Source of the DNA: CAKRJP01 sp963597615
GTDB taxonomy: Bacteria; Bacillota; Clostridia; Lachnospirales; Lachnospiraceae
DNA: 64,000 nt
Direction of reading: 5' to 3'
Assembly: GCA_963597615.1 (NCBI GenBank)
Contig: CAVBQS010000019.1
Span: 46,468-110,467 of the forward strand
Shown: positions 60,178 through 64,000 of the stretch, one piece after another
Position numbering within the stretch: the stretch's first letter is position 1
Layout: each line of letters begins with the position of its first letter
The notes under the pieces: model-generated
What the model was told of the DNA's origin: nothing
What the model saw: only the letters and a program-made list of their open reading frames with translations
Databases searched by the model: none
Program-made: the position numbers and the translations under genes

Positions 60178-60631
60178 TGAGAATATACAAATTCGAGAGA
60201 TTTTGAGTCAGGATCTTCCTTCACTTGCAAAATTAGAAGCAGAGAATTTTACTGATAGCTGGAGCCAGGAAGCTTTAAGTGATTCCTTAAGTCAAAGCTA
60301 TGTTCATTTTTATGGAGCTTATAAGGGAAAAGAACTAGTGGGATATTTGATTTTTTCTCATATAGTAGATGAGGTAGAGATTTTTAGAATTGCTGTAAGG
60401 CCATCTTGCCGTAGAGAAGGAATTGCCCGGATATTGCTAGAAGCTTTGATGACCTTTGGAAAAGACCGAAAAGCCACGAGGGCACTTTTAGATGTAAGAG
60501 AGAGCAATGAACCCGCCATTCTTCTTTACAAAAAGACAGGATTTAAAGAGGATGGTAGGCGCAGAGATTTTTATGAAAATCCAAGGGAAGATGCCATACT
60601 TATGAGTATGAATCTATTGGAAGATATTTAG
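60164..60631 (+). CDS. rimI: Ribosomal protein S18-alanine N-acetyltransferase
   Basis: 155 aa GNAT fold. The acetyl-CoA loop is RPSCRREGIARILLEAL, preceded by VEIFRIAV, and the late Tyr is in ILLYKKTGF. In E. coli it acetylates S18; its place between tsaB and tsaD is usual in Firmicutes. Confidence 0.94.
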   Translation: MIENSENIQIREILSQDLPSLAKLEAENFTDSWSQEALSDSLSQSYVHFYGAYKGKELVGYLIFSHIVDEVEIFRIAVRPSCRREGIARILLEALMTFGKDRKATRALLDVRESNEPAILLYKKTGFKEDGRRRDFYENPREDAILMSMNLLEDI

Positions 60632-60658
60632 AAAAAGAGATGAAATGGAGAAAAAAGC

Positions 60659-61567
60659 ATGTTAGACGTATGTTTATTGGGGACCGGAGGAATGATGCCT
60701 TTGCCTTATCGCTGGCTTACATCCTTGATGGTTCGATATAACGGAAGCTCCCTTCTAATTGATTGCGGAGAAGGAACCCAGATTGCAATTAAGGAGCGGG
60801 GATGGAGTTTCAAACCCATTGATGTTATATGCTTTACCCATTATCATGGAGATCATATTAGTGGCTTGCCGGGACTTTTGTTAACCATGGGAAATGCAGA
60901 CCGAACAGAGCCTTTAACGCTAATTGGACCTAAGGGGTTAGAGCGGGTGGTAAATGCGCTGCGGGTCATTGCACCAGAGCTGCCCTTTCCCATTCGCTAT
61001 ATGGAGATTACAGAGCCGGAACAGACCTTTGAGCTAAATGGTTATCGACTGACTGCTTACCGAGTGAACCACAACGTGCTTTGTTACGGTTATACCATGG
61101 AAGTGGACCGGGCAGGAAAATTTGATGTAGTAAGAGCAAGGGAAGCAGAAATCCCTCAAAAATATTGGTCTTTATTACAAAAAGGGGAGACGGTTCAGGA
61201 AGGAGAACTGGTATATACGCCGGATATGGTGTTAGGACCGGCAAGAAAAGGCCTGAAAGTCACCTACTGTACCGATACCAGACCTACCGATTCCATCAGA
61301 AAACATGCACCTGGATCAGATTTATTTATCTGTGAAGGTATGTATGGAGAGAAGGATAAGCTAAAAAAAGCCAAAGAATATAAGCATATGACTTTCTACG
61401 AGGCAGCAACTTTGGCCAAGGAGGCTGGTGTAAAGGAAATGTGGCTGACCCACTACAGCCCTTCTCTTAACTATCCCGAGGAATACATGGATGATGTGCG
61501 GGCTATTTTTAGCAATTCTATTGCAGCCAAGGATGGTCGGACAGTGGAATTGACATTTGAAGATTAA
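60659..61567 (+). CDS. rnz: Ribonuclease Z
   Basis: 302 aa metallo-beta-lactamase fold nuclease that trims tRNA 3' ends. THYHGDHISGLPGLL is the H-x-H-x-D-H zinc motif; a late His lies in WLTHYSPS. Useful here because the tRNAs of the window do not encode CCA. ATGGAG precedes the ATG at 60659. Confidence 0.95.
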   Translation: MLDVCLLGTGGMMPLPYRWLTSLMVRYNGSSLLIDCGEGTQIAIKERGWSFKPIDVICFTHYHGDHISGLPGLLLTMGNADRTEPLTLIGPKGLERVVNALRVIAPELPFPIRYMEITEPEQTFELNGYRLTAYRVNHNVLCYGYTMEVDRAGKFDVVRAREAEIPQKYWSLLQKGETVQEGELVYTPDMVLGPARKGLKVTYCTDTRPTDSIRKHAPGSDLFICEGMYGEKDKLKKAKEYKHMTFYEAATLAKEAGVKEMWLTHYSPSLNYPEEYMDDVRAIFSNSIAAKDGRTVELTFED

Positions 61568-61588
61568 GACGGCTAGAAAGGCAATGTT

Positions 61589-62617
61589 ATGGAAGAAAAT
61601 AAGGATATTTTAATTCTTGCAATCGAAAGTTCCTGCGATGAGACGGCAGCAGCGGTAGTAAAAAATGGAAGAGAGGTATTATCTAATGTGATCTCCTCTC
61701 AGATTGCCCTTCATACTCTCTATGGAGGGGTGGTGCCGGAGATTGCATCCAGAAAACATATAGAAAAAATCAATCAGGTTATAGAGGCAGCCTTGGAAGA
61801 AGCTAAGGTGACCTTGGAAGAAATAAATGCTATCGGTGTTACCTATGGACCAGGGCTTGTAGGGGCCCTTTTGGTAGGGGTGGCAGAAGCCAAAGCCATC
61901 GCTTATGCCACAGGAAAACCCCTGGTGGGAGTCCACCACATAGAAGGACATATTGCAGCCAACTTTATTGAGCATAAAGACCTGGAACCACCCTTCTTTG
62001 CCCTGGTTGTCTCCGGTGGACATACCCATTTAGTGCGAGTAAAAGATTACGGAAAGTTTGATATTATTGGAAAAACCAGAGACGATGCAGCAGGGGAAGC
62101 TTTTGATAAAGTGGCTAGAGCTATTGGTCTTGGATACCCGGGAGGACCTAAAATTGATAAAGTGTCAAAAGAGGGAAATCCTGAGGCAATTGCATTTCCA
62201 AGAGCCCACATAGAAGATAATCCTTACGATTTTAGCTTTAGCGGAGTAAAGTCGGCAGTGCTTAATTATATTAATGGCTGCCAAATGAGGGGAGAAGAAT
62301 ACAGTCAGTCGGATATTGCGGCCTCCTTCCAAAAGGCAGTGACAGATGCTTTGGTAGAGCGGGCTATGCATGCTGTGGATGAATTTAAAATCGATAAATT
62401 TGCCATTGCAGGAGGAGTAGCTTCCAACAGCGCCCTCCGGGCAGCTATGAAAGAGGCTTGTGAGAAAAAAGGTGTTGCCTTTTATTACCCATCCCCTATT
62501 TATTGCACAGATAACGCTGCTATGATTGGAGTGGCAGCCTATTACGAGTATATCAATGGAACCAGACATGGATGGGATTTAAATGCAGTACCAAATCTGA
62601 AACTTGGGGATCGATAA
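61589..62617 (+). CDS. tsaD: tRNA N6-adenosine threonylcarbamoyltransferase TsaD
   Basis: 342 aa. The iron ligands fit GVHHIEGHIAAN (H-x3-H) and a late Asp (CTDNAAMIG). ESSCDETAAAVV near the start. Catalyses the last step of t6A synthesis with TsaB and TsaE of the same operon. Confidence 0.97.
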   Translation: MEENKDILILAIESSCDETAAAVVKNGREVLSNVISSQIALHTLYGGVVPEIASRKHIEKINQVIEAALEEAKVTLEEINAIGVTYGPGLVGALLVGVAEAKAIAYATGKPLVGVHHIEGHIAANFIEHKDLEPPFFALVVSGGHTHLVRVKDYGKFDIIGKTRDDAAGEAFDKVARAIGLGYPGGPKIDKVSKEGNPEAIAFPRAHIEDNPYDFSFSGVKSAVLNYINGCQMRGEEYSQSDIAASFQKAVTDALVERAMHAVDEFKIDKFAIAGGVASNSALRAAMKEACEKKGVAFYYPSPIYCTDNAAMIGVAAYYEYINGTRHGWDLNAVPNLKLGDR

Positions 62618-62665
62618 ATATCTCTTGTTTTGAATTGAAAAGTTATGTAAAAAGAGGCAAATGTT

Positions 62666-63421
62666 TTGGGAGATACAAAAAAGATAAAGAAAAAATGTAC
62701 AGCCATTCTCTTGGCAGCAGGCCAGGGAAAACGAATGGGGGCAGGTGTACAAAAACAATATATAGAGTTAAAACAAAAGCCGGTGATTGCCTATACCTTG
62801 GATAAGTTTGAACATTCCCAGGTAATCGATAATATAATTTTGGTAGTTGGAGAAGGTCAAGAGGCCTATGTGGAGAAGGAAATTGTTGGAAAATATAATT
62901 TCCCAAAAGTATCGGCTATTATCCCAGGTGGAAAAGAACGCTACCATTCTGTTTGGGAAGGCTTAAAAGCCTTGGAAGACCAAGAAGCGTCTGTTCAGGA
63001 AGAAAAGCGAACAGCCTATGTGTTTATTCATGACGGAGCAAGAATGTTTATAGATGAGGAAATTCTAAAACGAGGCTACGAAACGGTAGAAAAGACTGGG
63101 GCATGCGTTGCAGGAATGCCAAGTAAAGATACCGTGAAGATCGTAGATGAAAATTGCTGTGCCATGGATACTCCAGATCGAAAAAAAGTATGGACCATCC
63201 AGACCCCGCAGGTCTTTGAAAGAAAACTCATTACAGACGCCTATAGACGATATATGGAGAAAGAAGAAATTTTTGTTACAGATGATGCCATGGTGGTGGA
63301 ACAGATGTGTGGTCACCCAGTAAAAATGTTTGAGGGAAGTTATCGGAATATGAAGCTTACAACTCCCGAAGATTTGGATATTGCAGGCATTTTTTTGGAA
63401 AGTAAAAAAATTAAAAATTAA
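62666..63421 (+). CDS. ispD: 2-C-methyl-D-erythritol 4-phosphate cytidylyltransferase
   Basis: 251 aa. Third step of the MEP isoprenoid pathway. LLAAGQGKRMGAGVQKQYIE is the CTP loop, with HDGARMF and DDAMVVE later. TTG start at 62666 after AAGAGGC; no better start exists before the motif. Ends 4 bases before the tRNA-Ser promoter. Confidence 0.96.
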   Translation: MGDTKKIKKKCTAILLAAGQGKRMGAGVQKQYIELKQKPVIAYTLDKFEHSQVIDNIILVVGEGQEAYVEKEIVGKYNFPKVSAIIPGGKERYHSVWEGLKALEDQEASVQEEKRTAYVFIHDGARMFIDEEILKRGYETVEKTGACVAGMPSKDTVKIVDENCCAMDTPDRKKVWTIQTPQVFERKLITDAYRRYMEKEEIFVTDDAMVVEQMCGHPVKMFEGSYRNMKLTTPEDLDIAGIFLESKKIKN

Positions 63422-63424
63422 CTG

Positions 63425-63454
63425 TTGACAGGAAGTAAAAGCCTATGATAGAAT
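63425..63454 (+). promoter_or_regulatory. Promoter of the tRNA-Ser genes
   Basis: -35 TTGACA (63425-63430), 18-base spacer, -10 TAGAAT (63449-63454), 40 bases before the first tRNA. Confidence 0.7.
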
Positions 63455-63493
63455 ACATCTTGTCGCGAGTGATGTGACAACAAAAGAACAGAT

Positions 63494-63579
63494 GGAGAGG
63501 TATCGAAGTGGTCATAACGAGGCGGTCTTGAAAACCGTTTGTCCGCGAGGGCACGTGGGTTCGAATCCCACCCTCTCCG
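63494..63579 (+). tRNA. tRNA-Ser, anticodon TGA
   Basis: 86 bases, class II. GGAGAGG pairs with CCTCTCC, discriminator G. Anticodon loop CTTGAAA with TGA. Long variable arm and GGGTTCGAATCCC T-arm. CCA not encoded. Confidence 0.95.
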
Positions 63580-63592
63580 CTTTGAAGAAGAG

Positions 63593-63619
63593 ATTTTGCC
63601 TCGGCAAAATTTTTTTTTC
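63593..63619 (+). terminator. Terminator between the two tRNA-Ser genes
   Basis: ATTTTGCC and GGCAAAAT around TC, followed by eight T. A two-base loop is short; the stem may open by one pair. Confidence 0.75.
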
Positions 63620-63629
63620 GGACTGATTT

Positions 63630-63719
63630 GGAGAAATACCCAAGCTGGCCGAAGGGGCTCCCCTGGAAAGGGAGTAGGTCGTTAATAGCGGCGCGAGGGT
63701 TCAAATCCCTCTTTCTCCG
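63630..63719 (+). tRNA. tRNA-Ser, anticodon GGA
   Basis: 90 bases, class II. GGAGAAA pairs with TTTCTCC, discriminator G. Anticodon stem CTCCC/GGGAG with loop CTGGAAA, anticodon GGA. T-arm GGGTTCAAATCCC. CCA not encoded. I see no promoter of its own, so it may rely on read-through past the terminator. Confidence 0.95.
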
Positions 63720-63720
63720 C

Positions 63721-63752
63721 TTGCCGATATGCGACTAAGCATATCGGCAAAA
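63721..63752 (+). other. Hairpin after the second tRNA-Ser
   Basis: TTGCCGATATGC pairs perfectly with GCATATCGGCAA. Only AATCATGG follows, so it lacks the T-run of a terminator; it could still cause pausing or processing. Confidence 0.5.
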
Positions 63753-63841
63753 TCATGGCTTAATACCATGTGGTTTTGATCTGGATTTAACAGGTGTAAA
63801 AACCAAGTCAAAGGTTGATTAAGAAAAAATAAAAAAAGTTC

Positions 63842-63871
63842 TTGACAAGCTAGGGCGAAGAGTGGTATTAT
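63842..63871 (+). promoter_or_regulatory. Strong promoter P1, probably of an rRNA operon
   Basis: -35 TTGACA (63842-63847), 18-base spacer, -10 TATTAT (63866-63871), preceded by an A-rich stretch (AAGAAAAAATAAAAAAAG) that looks like an UP element. Confidence 0.7.
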
Positions 63872-63878
63872 AAACAAG

Positions 63879-63910
63879 CTCTCGCAAAACAAAAACGGTT
63901 TTGGCGAGAG
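63879..63910 (+). promoter_or_regulatory. Hairpin between P1 and P2
   Basis: CTCTCGCAAAAC pairs with GTTTTGGCGAGAG (one bulged base) around AAAAACG. It is followed by an A-run, not a T-run. Confidence 0.55.
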
Positions 63911-63931
63911 AAAAAAACTGTAAAAAACTTC

Positions 63932-63960
63932 TTGACAAGCTAAATAAGATGTGATAATCT
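63932..63960 (+). promoter_or_regulatory. Strong promoter P2, probably of an rRNA operon
   Basis: -35 TTGACA (63932-63937), 17-base spacer, -10 TAATCT (63955-63960). The words CTTGACAAGCTA are the same in P1 and P2. The last bases (ACCTTGATAATTA) look like the leader that precedes 16S rRNA in Clostridia; the rRNA itself lies beyond the window. Confidence 0.65.
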
Positions 63961-64000
63961 ATTAAAGCTGTCGCGAAGACAGACAGAACCTTGATAATTA

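Noticed and set aside
63411..63704. 97-aa minus-strand frame reading GGIRTHVPSRTNGFQDRLV over the tRNA-Ser genes
   Set aside because: Antisense of tRNA-Ser; a classic spurious protein.

Overview
The window looks like chromosomal DNA of a low-to-middle GC Gram-positive of the class Clostridia, most likely family Lachnospiraceae. The clues are strong AGGAGG ribosome binding sites, frequent GTG and TTG starts, a T-box leader in front of valS, an FMN riboswitch in front of ribU, a two-subunit L-serine dehydratase, a DUF4317 protein, a KOW-domain protein beside infA, and an enlarged ribosomal protein L17. I cannot name the species from the sequence.

Layout. 1-5.1 kb: the 3' part of an ABC-F ATPase, then on the minus strand a polar amino acid ABC importer and purC. 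5.1-9.5 kb: a DUF4317 gene, tRNA-Leu(CAG) with a decayed phage head gene beside it, sdaAB-sdaAA and a sirtuin. 9.5-18.6 kb: T-box-valS, an LtaS-like membrane sulfatase-fold enzyme, folC, a microprotein, a TPR membrane protein and a methyltransferase. 18.6-20.6 kb: two small unknown genes (minus strand), cobO and relQ. 20.6-23.7 kb: a gene graveyard. It holds remnants of a LysR and a TetR regulator, an intact proline racemase, half of a tRNA-Sec, and broken pieces that read as prdC, prdD and prdE of the D-proline reductase operon. 23.7-25 kb: an EamA exporter.

25.1-42.05 kb is the S10-spc-alpha ribosomal protein superoperon, from rpsJ to rplQ, with secY, adk, map, infA and rpoA. It starts at one strong promoter followed by a structured leader. 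A second promoter precedes rpmJ, and a terminator closes it after rplQ. Its intergenic gaps carry an unusual family of short palindromic repeats. 42-46.2 kb: a HAD phosphatase, uppP and a second amino acid importer whose binding protein appears circularly permuted. 46.2-49.6 kb: mutY, then a PAP2 enzyme, a glycerophosphodiesterase and a TetR regulator on the minus strand. 49.8-57.8 kb: tex, a heterodimeric ABC exporter pair and a HelD-like helicase. 57.9-58.9 kb: FMN riboswitch and ribU. 59-63.4 kb: tsaE-tsaB-rimI-rnz-tsaD-ispD. 63.4-64 kb: two tRNA-Ser genes and tandem strong promoters that probably drive an rRNA operon just outside the window.

Most of the window is housekeeping. The points that deserve a second look are the circularly permuted binding protein, the decayed D-proline reductase and tRNA-Sec locus around an intact proline racemase, the covarying palindromic repeats and leader structures of the ribosomal operon, the phage remnant at tRNA-Leu, and several palindromes placed on promoters. 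I found no CRISPR array, no intact insertion sequence and no intact prophage.
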